A stretch of DNA of 64,000 bases from Nocardioides sp. Root1257 (GTDB lineage: Bacteria > Actinomycetota > Actinomycetes > Propionibacteriales > Nocardioidaceae). Below the pieces are notes generated by a model. It was not told the DNA's origin. It was given only the letters and a program-made list of their open reading frames with translations, and did not search any database. The stretch spans positions 1,137,454 through 1,201,453 of the forward strand of contig NZ_LMDV01000001.1 in the NCBI RefSeq assembly GCF_001425175.1, written 5' to 3'. Positions 28,390 through 38,254 of this stretch are shown here, one piece after another. Position 1 is the first letter of the stretch; each line of letters begins with the position of its first letter. The translations under genes were made by a program, and so were the position numbers.

Positions 28390-29960
28390 TGACTGACGTC
28401 ACCACGTCCGAGGAGCAGACCTCGGGCAAGAAGATGCATCTGGGATGGGCGCTCGTGCTCATCTCGGTCGCACAGCTGATGGTGGTGCTCGACGGCACCA
28501 TCGTGAACATCGCGCTCCCGTTCATCCAGAGCGACCTCGACATCTCGCAGGACAACCTGCGGTGGGTCGTGACCGGCTACGCGCTGGCGTTCGGCAGCCT
28601 GCTCCTCCTCGGCGGGCGGCTGGGTGACCTCTACGGACGCCGCAAGATCTTCATGATCGGCCTCGTGATCTTCGGCGTCGCGTCGATGCTCGGCGGCCTC
28701 GCCACCAGCGAGACCACCCTGCTCGCCGCGCGCGCCCTGCAGGGCCTCGGCGCCGCGCTCGCGTCGCCCGCCGCGCTCGCCCTGATCGCCACCACGTTCC
28801 CGGCCGGACCCGCCCGCAACCGCGCGTTCGCGGTGTACGCCGCGATGTCGGGCGTCGGCGCTGCCGTGGGTCTGCTCCTCGGCGGCTGGCTCACCGGCAC
28901 GGCTCTCGACATCGGCAGCGTGCACATCGACGGCTGGCGGCTCACCCTGCTGATCAACATGCCGATCGGCATCGTCACCGCGCTGCTGGCACCGCGGTTC
29001 CTCAACGAGTCCGAGTCGCACCCCGGCGAGCTCGACCTGCCGGGCGCTGCCACCGGCACGCTCGGCCTGCTCGGCCTGGTCTACGGCATCAGCCGCGCCG
29101 GCACCGACGGTTGGACCGACACCTGGACGATCGCGAGCATCGCGGCCGGCCTGGCGCTGCTCGCCGCCTTCCTGTTCGTCGAGAGCCGGGTCGAGCACCC
29201 GCTGCTGCCGACGCGGGTGTTCGCCAACCGCACCCGAGCGGCCAGCTTCGTGGCGATGTTCTTCGCACCCGCCGCGATGTTCGCGATGTTCTTCTACCTG
29301 AGCCAGTACATCCAGACCGTGATGGGCTACAGCCCGATCAAGGCCGGCGTCGCGTTCCTGCCGTTCTGCGTGGGCCTGGTCCTGGCGGCCGGCATCTCGT
29401 CGAACCTGATCAACCGGATGGACCCGCGCATCCTGGCGGGCATCGGCACCCTGATGGCCGCCGGCGGCCTCTTCGGGTTCTCGCTCCTCCCCAGTGACAC
29501 CACGCTGCCGATCGAGAACCTCCAGGGCAGCTACGTCACCGACCTGCTGCCGTACATCCTGCTGATGTCCTTCGGCATGGGGATGACGTTCGTCCCGCTC
29601 ACCCTGACCGCGGTGCACCACCTGCGCGACGAGGACACCGGCATCGGCTCCGGCGTCCTCAACACCATGCAGCAGGTCGGTGGCGCGCTCGGCCTGTCGC
29701 TGCTCGCGACGGTCGCGACCCAGACGATCGACGACCTGGTCGCGAGCATCTCGAAGGCGGCCGAGCAGGCGGGTCAGGCCGGGGGGCCGATCCCCCAGGC
29801 GGTGTCCAACCAGATCTTCACGGCAGGCGCCACCGACGCGTTCCTCTTCGGCGCCATCCTGATGCTGGTCGCCTCGGCGGTCACCTGGGTCTTCCTCAAC
29901 GTCAAGCACGAGGAGCTCGCCACCGACGGCCCGGAGGGTGCTCCGGTCCACGTCGGCTGA
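28389..29960 (+). CDS. DHA2-family multidrug MFS exporter
   Basis: A 523-aa, 14-helix drug:proton antiporter of the EmrB/QacA type. It shows the motif LDGTIVNIALPFIQ in helix 1, motif A (GGRLGDLYGRRKIF) between helices 2 and 3, and the antiporter motif C region (GPARNRAFAVYAAMSGVGAAVGLLLGGWLTG). The ATG overlaps the TetR stop, so expression follows the repressor. A hairpin terminator follows. Substrates cannot be predicted from sequence. Confidence 0.93.
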   Translation: MTDVTTSEEQTSGKKMHLGWALVLISVAQLMVVLDGTIVNIALPFIQSDLDISQDNLRWVVTGYALAFGSLLLLGGRLGDLYGRRKIFMIGLVIFGVASMLGGLATSETTLLAARALQGLGAALASPAALALIATTFPAGPARNRAFAVYAAMSGVGAAVGLLLGGWLTGTALDIGSVHIDGWRLTLLINMPIGIVTALLAPRFLNESESHPGELDLPGAATGTLGLLGLVYGISRAGTDGWTDTWTIASIAAGLALLAAFLFVESRVEHPLLPTRVFANRTRAASFVAMFFAPAAMFAMFFYLSQYIQTVMGYSPIKAGVAFLPFCVGLVLAAGISSNLINRMDPRILAGIGTLMAAGGLFGFSLLPSDTTLPIENLQGSYVTDLLPYILLMSFGMGMTFVPLTLTAVHHLRDEDTGIGSGVLNTMQQVGGALGLSLLATVATQTIDDLVASISKAAEQAGQAGGPIPQAVSNQIFTAGATDAFLFGAILMLVASAVTWVFLNVKHEELATDGPEGAPVHVG

Positions 29961-29974
29961 TCCTGATCGGAGTC

Positions 29975-30014
29975 GTCCGCCTCTGGAGGGTCCCTGGACC
30001 CGCCTGAGGCGGAC
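29975..30014. terminator. Bidirectional hairpin terminator
   Basis: GTCCGCCTC (29975-29983) pairs with GAGGCGGAC (30006-30014), with an inner GGGTCC/GGACCC palindrome at 29988-30001. It lies between the convergent MFS and DJ-1/PfpI genes. Confidence 0.75.
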
Positions 30015-30023
30015 GTCCCGATT

Positions 30024-30560
30024 TCAGGCGAGTGCGTCCTCGAGTGCCTTCACGAAGGCGGGCAGGTCGTCGGGGTCGCGACTGGTGATCAGGGTGCCGT
30101 CCACGACGACCTCCTCGTCGACCCAGGTGCCGCCCGCGTTTCGTACGTCGTCGGCGAGGCTGTTGTAGCTCGTGAGCCGACGGCCCTCGACCAGCCCGGC
30201 CGACACCAGGAGCCACGGCCCGTGGCAGATCACGGCGAGCGGCTTGCCGGCGTCGAGCGCCTCGCGGGCGATCGCCCGGGCGCGGTCCTCGACGCGGATC
30301 CGGTCGGCGTTGACGGTGCCGCCCGGGACGACGACCGCATCGACGGATGACACGTCGAGGTCGTCGAGGGTGCCGTCGACGTCGACCTTCTGCGTCGGCG
30401 TCGTGTCGCCCTCGACCGCCTGGATCGGGTCGGTGCCGGTCGAGTAGATGCGCACCTCCGCACCCGAGTCGCGGAGCGCGTCGCGGGGCGTGACGAGCTC
30501 GGCCTCCTCGAAGAAGTCGGTCGCGATGATGGCCACGGTCTTCCCGGTCAGGTCGGTCAT
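30024..30560 (-). CDS. DJ-1/PfpI-family protein (general stress protein 18 type)
   Basis: A 178-aa protein of the class I glutamine-amidotransferase-like fold. Typical signs are IIATDFFEEAELVTPRDALRDSGA with the conserved glutamate at about residue 18, and the nucleophile elbow LAVICHGPWLL with cysteine at about 112 next to a histidine. The YraA/YhbO/GSP18 branch has been linked to stress survival and to deglycation of damaged proteins; which activity applies is debated for the family. A stand-alone gene. Confidence 0.92.
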   Translation of the reverse strand: MTDLTGKTVAIIATDFFEEAELVTPRDALRDSGAEVRIYSTGTDPIQAVEGDTTPTQKVDVDGTLDDLDVSSVDAVVVPGGTVNADRIRVEDRARAIAREALDAGKPLAVICHGPWLLVSAGLVEGRRLTSYNSLADDVRNAGGTWVDEEVVVDGTLITSRDPDDLPAFVKALEDALA

Positions 30561-30596
30561 GGCGTCCAGGTACCCAGCGGGTGCACCGGGATGCGC

Positions 30597-31583
30597 TCAG
30601 CCGCTGAGGTTGGCCGCCGACGTCCGGACCAGGGCGAGGGCCTGCCGCACCCACGCCGGAGACGCACCCGCGAGCCCGCAGGTCGGGGTGACGACCAGCT
30701 GCTCCCCCACCTCGGCCGGGTCCAGGCCGAGCATGTCGAGCCAGCGCAGCACCCGCTCGGTGACCTCGGTGTCGGTGGGCGCGGTCGCCGGGTCGAGGGA
30801 CGGCACGACGCCAAGCGCGACGGTCTCCCCGTCCTCGAGCGCCTCGGCGAGCGCGTCGTGGTCGGCAGCGGTCATCAGCCCGAGGTCGACCGAGATCCCA
30901 CGCGCACCGGAGGTGCGGAGCAGCGGCAGCGGCGTCCCTGCCGCGCAGGTGTGGACCCACGGCTCGGCGCCCGCGTCGCTCACCGCGCCGAGCACCCAGG
31001 ACAGCGCCTCGGAGGCCTCCGGCGGGTGCACGGTCCGGTGCCGTCCGAACCCGGAGGCGGTCGGCACCTTCCCCGCGAGCACGGCCGACAGCGCCGGCTC
31101 GTCGACCTGCACGACCAGCCGGTCGACGCCGGGCAGGCGCCGTCGTACGTCGGCGACGTGCGTGCCCACGCCCTCGGCCAGCGCCTGGGCCAGCTCCCGG
31201 CGCGCGCCGAAGTCGCTGAGCACCTTGTCGCCGCGCGGCTTCTCGACGCTCGCCGCCAGCGTCCACGGTCCGGCGACCTGGATCTTGAACGCACCCTCGT
31301 AGCCCTGGGTCAGCTCCTCGAGCGTGTCCAGGTCCTGCGCGAGCAGGCTGCGCGCCCGCCGGTGGTCGACGCCCGGCGCGTCGGTGAGGCGCCACCCGGC
31401 CGGCTGCAGGTCGGCGCCGAGCTCGGCCATCACGGCCAGGCCGCGACCGACGATGCCGGCGGTGATGCCGCGGTCGGGCAGCTCCGGCAGGTGGGGCAGG
31501 TCCGGGAGCTCGCCGAGGACGGTGCGGAGCGTCTCCTCGAGGCTCTCGCCCGGGTAGGAGCCGATCCCGGTCGCGGTCACCAC
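30597..31583 (-). CDS. MetE core-domain protein (cobalamin-independent methionine synthase-like)
   Basis: A 328-aa barrel protein matching only the C-terminal catalytic domain of MetE, which is about 750 aa in full-length enzymes. Zinc-ligand candidates are visible: VHTC (His and Cys two residues apart) and TPTCGLAG near the C-terminus. The glutamate ligand is not obvious. Other core motifs are TGIGSYPG at the N-terminus and VQVDEPALS. Short core-MetE proteins in archaea and actinobacteria may use other methyl donors, so methionine synthesis from methyl-folate is not assured. Two tandem GTG codons could start it (31583 or 31580). It lies 70 nt downstream of mnmA on the same strand. Confidence 0.82.
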   Translation of the reverse strand: MVTATGIGSYPGESLEETLRTVLGELPDLPHLPELPDRGITAGIVGRGLAVMAELGADLQPAGWRLTDAPGVDHRRARSLLAQDLDTLEELTQGYEGAFKIQVAGPWTLAASVEKPRGDKVLSDFGARRELAQALAEGVGTHVADVRRRLPGVDRLVVQVDEPALSAVLAGKVPTASGFGRHRTVHPPEASEALSWVLGAVSDAGAEPWVHTCAAGTPLPLLRTSGARGISVDLGLMTAADHDALAEALEDGETVALGVVPSLDPATAPTDTEVTERVLRWLDMLGLDPAEVGEQLVVTPTCGLAGASPAWVRQALALVRTSAANLSG

Positions 31584-31601
31584 GGGTGGGCACCGGTCGG
31601 C

Positions 31602-31658
31602 GGTGAGTCAGCAACCGAATCGACGGCGCGTGCGGCCCACAACGGTTGCCTGCTCACC
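31602..31658 (-). terminator. Hairpin at the mnmA stop codon (terminator or attenuator)
   Basis: GGTGAGTCAGCAACCG (31602-31617) against CGGTTGCCTGCTCACC (31643-31658): 16-bp arms with three central mismatches and a 25-nt loop. It spans the mnmA stop and precedes the MetE-like gene, so it may end or reduce transcription into that gene. Confidence 0.55.
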
Positions 31659-32739
31659 GCTGCCCCGTCGCCGAGATCGTGGCCGAGCCCACCACTCTGC
31701 TGCCCTCGTAGATGACCGCGGCCTGACCGGGCGCGATGCCGTACGCCGGCTCGAGCAGCTCGATCTCGACCGTCTCGCCGACGCGCACCCGCGCGGGCAG
31801 CTCCTCGCCGTGCGCGCGGAGCTGGACCGTGCCGGACAGCGACCGCGGGACGGTGCCGCACCACCGCGGCTTGATGCCGCTGAGCCGGTGCACGGCGAGG
31901 TGCTCGCGCGGGCCGACGGTCACGGTGCCGGAGACCGGCTCGATGTCGAGGACGAAGCGCGGCTTGCCGTCGGGCGCCGGCCGGCCGATCCGCAGGCCCT
32001 TGCGCTGCCCGATGGTGAACCCGTAGGTGCCCTCGTGCTCGCCGAGCACCGCACCGGTCTCGTCGACGATCGCGCCGCCGTGGTTGGGAGCGCGGTCGCC
32101 GAGCTTCTCGCGCAGCCAGCCGGCGTTGTCGCCGTCGGCGACGAAGCAGATGTCGTGGCTGTCGGGCTTGTCGGCGACCAGCAGGCCGCGCTCGGCTGCT
32201 TCGCGTCGTACGTCGGGCTTCGTGGAGTCGCCGAGCGGGAAGAGCGAGTGCGCGAGCTGCTGCTGGTCGAGCACGCCGAGGACGTAGGACTGGTCCTTGC
32301 CGTGGTCGACGGCACGGTGCATCTCGATCAGCCCGTCGGCACCGGTGCGCAGCTGGGCGTAGTGACCGGTCGCGACGGCGTCGAAGCCCAGCCCGAGCGC
32401 CCGGTCGAGCACGGCGGCGAACTTGATCTTCTCGTTGCAGCGCAGGCACGGGTTGGGCGTGCGCCCGGCGGCGTACTCGTCCATGAAGTCCTCGACCACG
32501 TCCTCGTGGAAGCGGTCGGAGAGGTCCCAGACGTAGAACGGGATGCCGATCACGTCGGCGGCCCGGCGGGCGTCGTTGGCGTCCTCGATCGTGCAGCAGC
32601 CGCGGGCACCCGAGCGGTACGACGCCGGGTTGCGTGAGAGGGCGAGGTGGATCCCCGTGACGTCGTGCCCGGCCTCGACGGCGCGCGCCGCGGCGACGGC
32701 CGAGTCGACGCCGCCCGACATGGCGGCGACGACCCTCAT
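31654..32739 (-). CDS. mnmA: tRNA-specific 2-thiouridylase
   Basis: Enzyme that adds sulfur to U34 of Lys, Glu and Gln tRNAs, using sulfur passed from a cysteine desulfurase. The 361-aa product has the P-loop [16 protein letters not shown], the [12 protein letters not shown] pair with the nucleophile cysteine at about 98-101, [12 protein letters not shown] with the second catalytic cysteine, and the C-terminal [21 protein letters not shown] barrel. The ATG at 32739 overlaps the desulfurase stop (ATGA), matching the known functional partnership. Confidence 0.95.
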   Translation of the reverse strand: MRVVAAMSGGVDSAVAAARAVEAGHDVTGIHLALSRNPASYRSGARGCCTIEDANDARRAADVIGIPFYVWDLSDRFHEDVVEDFMDEYAAGRTPNPCLRCNEKIKFAAVLDRALGLGFDAVATGHYAQLRTGADGLIEMHRAVDHGKDQSYVLGVLDQQQLAHSLFPLGDSTKPDVRREAAERGLLVADKPDSHDICFVADGDNAGWLREKLGDRAPNHGGAIVDETGAVLGEHEGTYGFTIGQRKGLRIGRPAPDGKPRFVLDIEPVSGTVTVGPREHLAVHRLSGIKPRWCGTVPRSLSGTVQLRAHGEELPARVRVGETVEIELLEPAYGIAPGQAAVIYEGSRVVGSATISATGQR

Positions 32740-33914
32740 CGCTTGGCTGCCCGGGCGCGCTCGACGACGGGCACGATCGCCTCGACGACGGCGTCGACGT
32801 CGGCCTGCGTCGTCGTGTGGCCGAGCGAGAACCGCAGCGAGTGGCGGGCCGCCTCCTCGTCGCAGCCCATCGCGAGCAGCACGTGGGAGGGCTGGGGAAC
32901 GCCCGCGGAGCAGGCCGAGCCGGTCGAGCACTCGATCCCCCGCGCGTCCAGAAGCATCAGCAGGGAGTCGCCCTCGCAGCCGGGGAAGCCGAGGTGGGCG
33001 TTGCCGGGCAGCCGCTCGGCGCCGATCTCCGCGCCGTGGAGGTGGGCGTCCGGGACGGCCTCGACGACGCGCCGGACCAGGTCGTCGCGCAGCGCGGCGA
33101 CCCGCGCGGCGTGCTCGGCCTGGTGCTTGACGGCGAGCTCGACCGCGGTCGCGAAGCCGGCGATCGCCGGGGTGTCGATGGTGCCGCTGCGGATGTCGCG
33201 CTCCTGGCCGCCGCCGTGGATCAGCGGCGTGACGTCGAGCTCACGGCGCACGACGAGCGCGCCGACGCCGTACGGGCCGCCGACCTTGTGGCCGGTGAGC
33301 GTGAGGGCGTCGACGCCGGAGCGGGCGAAGGCCACCGGCACCGCGCCGACGGCCTGGACGGCGTCGGTGTGCACCGGGATGCCGTGCGCGGCGGCGATCG
33401 CCACCACCTCGTCGATCGGCTGCAGCGTGCCGACCTCGTTGTTGGCCCACATCACCGAGATCAGGGCGACGGAGGCCGGGTCGCGCTCGACGGCGTCGCG
33501 CAGCGCGTCGACGTCGAGCCGGGCCCGCGAGTCGACCGGCAGACGCCAGACGGAGGCGCCCTCGGCGTCCTCGAGCCAGTGCAGTGGGTCGAGCACCGCG
33601 TGGTGCTCGACGGCCGTCGTGAGGATGCGGGTACGGCGCGGGTCGCCGGCGCGACGCGACCAGTAGACGCCCTTGAGCGCCACGTTGTCGGCCTCGGTGC
33701 CGCCGGAGGTGAAGACGACCTCGCCGGGGCGACAGTCCAGGGCCTGGGCGATGGTCTCGCGGGACTCCTCGACCACCCGGCGCGCGTGCCGCCCGGAGGC
33801 GTGCAGCGAGCTGGGGTTGCCCACCTCGAGGAGGTGCGCCGTCATGGCCTCGACCGCCGCCGGCACCATCGGCGTGGTGGCGGCGTGGTCGAGGTAGACG
33901 GTCCGGTCGTTCAT
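32736..33914 (-). CDS. Cysteine desulfurase (NifS/IscS type)
   Basis: PLP enzyme that takes sulfur from cysteine as a persulfide for thiolation or Fe-S clusters, 392 aa. It carries [10 protein letters not shown] at the N-terminus, the [12 protein letters not shown] segment, HTDAVQAVG, the PLP lysine in [11 protein letters not shown] (about K210) and the flexible loop [10 protein letters not shown] with the catalytic cysteine at about 335. Coupling to mnmA suggests that tRNA thiolation is its main duty here, although Fe-S supply is also possible. The start is ATG at 33914. Confidence 0.95.
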   Translation of the reverse strand: MNDRTVYLDHAATTPMVPAAVEAMTAHLLEVGNPSSLHASGRHARRVVEESRETIAQALDCRPGEVVFTSGGTEADNVALKGVYWSRRAGDPRRTRILTTAVEHHAVLDPLHWLEDAEGASVWRLPVDSRARLDVDALRDAVERDPASVALISVMWANNEVGTLQPIDEVVAIAAAHGIPVHTDAVQAVGAVPVAFARSGVDALTLTGHKVGGPYGVGALVVRRELDVTPLIHGGGQERDIRSGTIDTPAIAGFATAVELAVKHQAEHAARVAALRDDLVRRVVEAVPDAHLHGAEIGAERLPGNAHLGFPGCEGDSLLMLLDARGIECSTGSACSAGVPQPSHVLLAMGCDEEAARHSLRFSLGHTTTQADVDAVVEAIVPVVERARAAKR

Positions 33915-33936
33915 GGCAACGACCAGGGTACGGCGG

Positions 33937-34401
33937 CTAGGAGGAAACAGCCGCAGCGAGGTTGCCGAGCGAGTCCTGGAGGGCCGACTCGGGCACCAGC
34001 GGGAAGCCGATCTTGGCCAGCAGCGCCTGGTCGGTGACCTTGCCCCAGTCGTAGGTCAGCCGGACCGTCGTGGCGTCCGAGCCCTCGGCCGTCAGCTCCC
34101 ACACCCACTCCCATCCCGGCGGCTCGGTGTCGGCGGGCGCGGTCTGCCAGGCGAGCAGGTGGTTCTTGTCGTAGCCGGTGACGGTGTTGTCGGTCTGGTA
34201 GTCGCCACCCATGTGCGGCCCGGACATGTTCATCCGGAACACCTGTCCCGTGCCGGTGATCCGGTCGGTCTTCTCGTCGCTGAGGACGAAGCCGGAGCCG
34301 TCGAGCTCGGGGTGTCGCTCCGGGTTCGACAAGACGTCGAAGAGTGCCTGCGACGAGGCGTCGATGGTGCGCTGGACGGTGATGCTCGTGTCGGTGGACA
34401 T
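33937..34401 (-). CDS. SRPBCC (START-like) family protein
   Basis: A 154-aa helix-grip domain protein (polyketide cyclase/Bet v1-like). It opens with SITVQRTIDASSQALFDVLSNPERHPELDGSG, the usual start of the family, and continues with beta-strands and a long C-terminal helix (LQDSLGNLAAAVS). These proteins bind hydrophobic ligands in a central cavity; the ligand and pathway are unknown here. The ATG has GGAGG about 5 nt upstream, and a perfect 16-bp palindrome sits 7 nt before the ATG. Confidence 0.88.
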   Translation of the reverse strand: MSTDTSITVQRTIDASSQALFDVLSNPERHPELDGSGFVLSDEKTDRITGTGQVFRMNMSGPHMGGDYQTDNTVTGYDKNHLLAWQTAPADTEPPGWEWVWELTAEGSDATTVRLTYDWGKVTDQALLAKIGFPLVPESALQDSLGNLAAAVSS

Positions 34402-34408
34402 GCCTCCA

Positions 34409-34424
34409 CCGTTGCTCGCAACGG
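34409..34424. promoter_or_regulatory. 16-bp palindrome upstream of the SRPBCC gene
   Basis: CCGTTGC-TC-GCAACGG, perfect 7-bp arms, starting 7 nt before the SRPBCC ATG. It could be an operator or an mRNA hairpin beside the ribosome-binding site. There is no adjacent regulator gene to pair it with. Confidence 0.4.
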
Positions 34425-34487
34425 GCGCTCACTCAAGCCGGTGCACGAGATGACGGCGTCGGAGGTGGTTGCTCTTGCACTCGCCGG

Positions 34488-35450
34488 TCACTTGCGGGCG
34501 ACCGTCGCGACGACGCCGCGGTGGTCGCTGCCGGGGATCGTGATGGTGTGCATGCCGAGCGCGGCCAGCCGGTCCCCGAGCAGCACGTGGTCGATCTGCG
34601 CGAGCGGCAGGCCGAGCACGTCGAAGCTGCCGGAGGTCGGCCAGGTCGGGTGCCAGCCGTCGTTGGCGAGCTCGCCGACGTCGCGGTAGCCCCGGTCGGC
34701 CAGCTCGCGCATCGGCGCGTGGTCGACGGTGGCGTTGAAGTCGCCGACGACGAGGTCGGGCTTCCCCTGCGTCACCGCGTCGACGACGTCGTCCAGGTCG
34801 TGGCTCCAGCCGGAGGTGTCCACCGGGTACGTCGGGTGCACCGCCTGCACCCGCAGGTCACCCATCGTGAAGGACCAGCTCCCGAGGGAGGTGGGCAGCC
34901 GCGCGGCGTCGGTCAGCGGGGTGGCGGCGAACGCCATCGTGCCCGAGGCCATCGTCCCGGGCAGCCCGACCCGGTACGGGAGCAGGTCACGCAGCCCCGC
35001 GCGGTCCATGTCCGCCAGCACCGCCGGAGTCACCTCCTCGAGCACCAGCAGGTCGACGTCGGCCTCGGTCGCGGCGCTCACGACCTCGATACCGTCGGCC
35101 TCTCCGAGCCGCAGGTTGGCGGTCATGACGACGAGGGGGGTCGCCCCGTCGGCGGCCGGCGGGTTCGCGCCGCTCACCTGCGGGGCGTACCACCAGCCGT
35201 GCAGGCCGAGTCCGACCAGCGCGACCAGCGCGACCGGGAGCGCCGCGTTGCGCCATCCCCGTCGGACGATCAGTCGCCCGAGCACGAGCAGCAGCACCAC
35301 GCCGTACAACGGGAGCGCCCAGGGCGTGAACGCCACCAGCGCGATGCCCACCCGGCTGTCCGGCTCGGTCAGGCGGGCCGCGGTGAGCGCGACGGCCGGG
35401 AGGAGCAGGAGCCCGACGAGGATCCAGAAGACCACCACCCGCGCACGCAC
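34488..35450 (-). CDS. Membrane-anchored endonuclease/exonuclease/phosphatase-fold protein
   Basis: A 320-aa protein with about three N-terminal transmembrane helices (residues 5-90) followed by an EEP-fold catalytic domain. EEP motifs are present: VVMTANLRLGEAD (Asn), LLVLEEV (metal-binding Glu), VVGDFNATVDH (Asp-Asn), AQIDHVLL and GSDHRGVVA (catalytic Asp-His). The domain probably faces outside and acts as a phosphodiesterase or nuclease; the substrate is unknown. The start is uncertain: GTG at 35450 has GGTAGG 9 nt upstream, and TTG at 35459 would add three residues. It follows proB by about 33 nt and may be the last gene of that transcript. Confidence 0.87.
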   Translation of the reverse strand: MRARVVVFWILVGLLLLPAVALTAARLTEPDSRVGIALVAFTPWALPLYGVVLLLVLGRLIVRRGWRNAALPVALVALVGLGLHGWWYAPQVSGANPPAADGATPLVVMTANLRLGEADGIEVVSAATEADVDLLVLEEVTPAVLADMDRAGLRDLLPYRVGLPGTMASGTMAFAATPLTDAARLPTSLGSWSFTMGDLRVQAVHPTYPVDTSGWSHDLDDVVDAVTQGKPDLVVGDFNATVDHAPMRELADRGYRDVGELANDGWHPTWPTSGSFDVLGLPLAQIDHVLLGDRLAALGMHTITIPGSDHRGVVATVARK

Positions 35451-35483
35451 GCGCCGCAACCTACCGGTCCCGACGAGCCTGCG

Positions 35484-36599
35484 TCAGAGCAGCACGAGGT
35501 CGTCGCGGTGCACGATCTCGCGCTCGTAGCCCGCGCCGAGCTCGCGCTTGAGGTCGCTGGAGGTGCGGCCGAGCAGCTGCGGCAGCTCCTCGGCGTCGAA
35601 GTTCACCAGGCCGCGGGCGACCGGCGTGCCGTCGGGGGCCGCGATGTCGACGGGCTCGCCGGCGTGGAACGTCCCCTCGACCGCGGTGATGCCGGCGGCC
35701 AGCAGGGACGCGCGACGCTCGACCACGGCGCGTACGGCGCCCGCGTCGAGGACCAGGGTGCCCTTCGGCTCGGTGGCGTGGGCCAGCCACAGCAGCCGCG
35801 TGGGACGGCGCTTGCCGGTGGTGTGGAAGAGCGTGCCGACCGGCTCGCCCGCGAGCGCAGCGCCGGCGTTGTCGGCCGAGGTCAGCACGACCGGGATGCC
35901 GGCCCCGGTGGCGATCCGCGCGGCGTCGACCTTCGTCTGCATGCCGCCGCTGCCGAGCCCGGCGGCTCCGGTCTTCCCGATGCGTACGGCGCCGAGGTCG
36001 TCGACCGACGTGACCTCCGCGAGCAGGGTGCTGCCCGGCTTGCCCGGGTCGGCGTCGTAGAGGCCGTCGACGTCGCTGAGCAGCACCAGCAGGTCGGCGT
36101 GCACGAGGTGCGCGACCAGCGCCGCGAGCCGGTCGTTGTCACCGAACCGGATCTCGCTGGTCGCGACCGTGTCGTTCTCGTTGACGATCGGGAGCACACC
36201 GAGCTCGAGCAGCTTGGCGAACGTCTGGTAGGCGTTGCGGTAGTGCGAGCGCCGGGTCACGTCGTCCACCGTCAGCAGCACCTGGCCGGCGATGACGCCG
36301 TGCCGCGCGAGCTCCTCGGTGTAGCGGTGCACCAGCAACCCCTGGCCGACCGAGGCCGCGGCCTGCTGGGCCGGCAGCGCCTTCGGGCGCCGCTTCAGGC
36401 CGAGTGGCGCCAGGCCTGCGGCGATCGCGCCCGAGGAGACCAGCACGAGCTCGGCGCCGTCGACGCGCAGCTTCGCCAGCACGTCGACCAGGACCCGCAC
36501 CCGCTCCGGGTCGATGCCTCCGGCCGCGGTCGTGAGGGAGGAGGACCCGACCTTGACGACGATCCGCTTCGCCTCGGTCACCTGGGTGCGGACGGTCAT
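35484..36599 (-). CDS. proB: Glutamate 5-kinase
   Basis: First enzyme of proline synthesis (glutamate to gamma-glutamyl phosphate), 371 aa. It has the amino-acid kinase start [17 protein letters not shown], the [11 protein letters not shown] motif, [10 protein letters not shown], the [16 protein letters not shown] motif and a C-terminal PUA domain ([24 protein letters not shown]). The ATG overlaps the obgE stop (ATGA), so it is coupled to the obgE-ribosomal protein operon. The usual proA partner is not in the window. Confidence 0.96.
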   Translation of the reverse strand: MTVRTQVTEAKRIVVKVGSSSLTTAAGGIDPERVRVLVDVLAKLRVDGAELVLVSSGAIAAGLAPLGLKRRPKALPAQQAAASVGQGLLVHRYTEELARHGVIAGQVLLTVDDVTRRSHYRNAYQTFAKLLELGVLPIVNENDTVATSEIRFGDNDRLAALVAHLVHADLLVLLSDVDGLYDADPGKPGSTLLAEVTSVDDLGAVRIGKTGAAGLGSGGMQTKVDAARIATGAGIPVVLTSADNAGAALAGEPVGTLFHTTGKRRPTRLLWLAHATEPKGTLVLDAGAVRAVVERRASLLAAGITAVEGTFHAGEPVDIAAPDGTPVARGLVNFDAEELPQLLGRTSSDLKRELGAGYEREIVHRDDLVLL

Positions 36600-38143
36600 T
36601 CCTCGGGGTCGTTCCCGGGGTCGTTCTCGGCCCAGTCGGGGTCCTCGTCGCCGCCGATGTCGTAGGACGTGGGCCCGTAGACCTCGGGCTGGTCGAGACG
36701 CCGCGCGACGTCGGCGCGGGTCTCGCCCTCGGCGCGGTCGGGCAGCGCCTCCTGGATCGCCCGGCGCCGGTGTGCCGCGGGGCGGGAGTCGTCGAAGCGC
36801 TGGTCCTCGCCGCGACGGCTGAGGATCTCGGCGCCCGCGTCGATGCCGGGCTTGAAGTCGAAGACGACCGCGTTGTCCGGGTCGCCGATGAGGACGGCGT
36901 CGCCCTCCTCGGCCCCGAGCTCGACCAGCTTGCTCTCGACGCCGAGGCGGTTGAGGCGGTCGGCGAGGAAGCCGACGGCCTCGTCGTTGCTGAAGTCGGT
37001 CTGCCGGATCCAGCGCTCGGGCTTGTCGCCGCGCACCCGCCAGCCGTCGCTGGTCGAGGTGATCGTGAACTCGTCCTTGCCGTCGGCCGACGGCGGGCGC
37101 AGCACGATCCGGGTCGCCTCGACGGCCGGCTTCGCGGCGCGGGCCGCCTCGACGATGGCGGCCATCGCGAAGGTCAGCTCGCGCATCCCCTCGCCGGAGG
37201 CCGCGGAGACCTCGAAGACGGCGAGGCCGCGTCCGCGCAGCTCCTCGACGACGAAGCCCGCGATGTCGCGCCCGTCGGGCACGTCGATCTTGTTGAGGGC
37301 GACCAGTCGCGGCCGGTCCTCGAGCCCGCCGTACCGGCTGAGCTCGAGCTCGATGACGTCGAGGTCGTCGACCGGGTTGCGGCCGGGCTCGATGCTGGCG
37401 GTGTCGACGACGTGGACGATCGCGGCGCAGCGCTCGATGTGCCGCAGGAAGTCGTGGCCGAGGCCGCGGCCGTCGCTGGCACCCTCGATCAGGCCGGGCA
37501 CGTCGGCGACCGTGAACGTCGTGTCGCCGGCCGACACCACGCCCAGGTTGGGCACGAGGGTGGTGAACGGGTAGTCGGCGATCTTCGGCCGGGCTCGCGA
37601 GATCGCGGCGATCAGGCTGGACTTGCCGGCGCTCGGGAAGCCGACCAGGCCGATGTCGGCGACGACCTTGAGCTCGAGCACGATCTCGAGCTCGTCGCCG
37701 GGCTCGCCGAGCAGCGCGAAGCCGGGGGCCTTGCGCTTGGACGAGGCGAGCGCGGCGTTGCCGAGGCCCCCGCGACCGCCCTGGGCGACGACCAGCTCGG
37801 TGCCCGGGCCCACCAGGTCCGCCAGGACGTTGCCCTGCGGGTCGGTGACCAGGGTGCCGTCGGGCACCGGCAGGACCAGGTCGGCGCCGTGGCCACCGTT
37901 CTTGTGGTCGCCGGCGCCGTGGCCGCCGGAGGAGGCGCTGCGCTTGGGGCTGTGGTGGTAGTCGATGAGGGTGGTGACGTCGGGGTCGACCCGCAGGATC
38001 ACCGAGCCGCCGGGGCCTCCGTTGCCGCCGTCGGGGCCGCCGAGCGGCTTGAACTTCTCACGGTGGACCGAAGCCACGCCGTGCCCGCCGCGGCCGGCGC
38101 TGACGTGCAGCGACACCCGGTCGACGAAGGTGGGGACGGCCAT
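36596..38143 (-). CDS. obgE: Obg GTPase
   Basis: Ribosome- and stress-associated GTPase, 515 aa. Residues 1-160 form the glycine-rich Obg fold ([33 protein letters not shown]). The G domain has G1 [10 protein letters not shown]3 [16 protein letters not shown] and G4 NKID. The C-terminal OCT domain includes [35 protein letters not shown], followed by a longer charged tail of about 90 aa that is rich in acidic residues at the end. It lies downstream of rplU and rpmA, separated by a hairpin that may lower its expression. Confidence 0.96.
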   Translation of the reverse strand: MAVPTFVDRVSLHVSAGRGGHGVASVHREKFKPLGGPDGGNGGPGGSVILRVDPDVTTLIDYHHSPKRSASSGGHGAGDHKNGGHGADLVLPVPDGTLVTDPQGNVLADLVGPGTELVVAQGGRGGLGNAALASSKRKAPGFALLGEPGDELEIVLELKVVADIGLVGFPSAGKSSLIAAISRARPKIADYPFTTLVPNLGVVSAGDTTFTVADVPGLIEGASDGRGLGHDFLRHIERCAAIVHVVDTASIEPGRNPVDDLDVIELELSRYGGLEDRPRLVALNKIDVPDGRDIAGFVVEELRGRGLAVFEVSAASGEGMRELTFAMAAIVEAARAAKPAVEATRIVLRPPSADGKDEFTITSTSDGWRVRGDKPERWIRQTDFSNDEAVGFLADRLNRLGVESKLVELGAEEGDAVLIGDPDNAVVFDFKPGIDAGAEILSRRGEDQRFDDSRPAAHRRRAIQEALPDRAEGETRADVARRLDQPEVYGPTSYDIGGDEDPDWAENDPGNDPEE

Positions 38144-38195
38144 GGTTCCTACTCTCAGTGGTACCCGTGCTGGTGCTGGGTGTGGTGCGAAACGA

Positions 38196-38227
38196 CGAAG
38201 GGCGCCCCGAGACCGGGACGCCCTTCG
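38196..38227 (-). terminator. Hairpin between rpmA and obgE (partial terminator)
   Basis: CGAAGGGCG (38196-38204) pairs with CGCCCTTCG (38219-38227), 14-nt loop. In the direction of the operon it would end part of the ribosomal-protein transcripts before obgE. Confidence 0.65.
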
Positions 38228-38254
38228 TGCGAAAGCTGCTGGGTGAGCGTCAGG

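Noticed and set aside
34402..34487. tRNA or small RNA gene in the gap before the EEP-fold gene
   Set aside because: No cloverleaf, CCA end or terminator could be drawn from the 86 bases.
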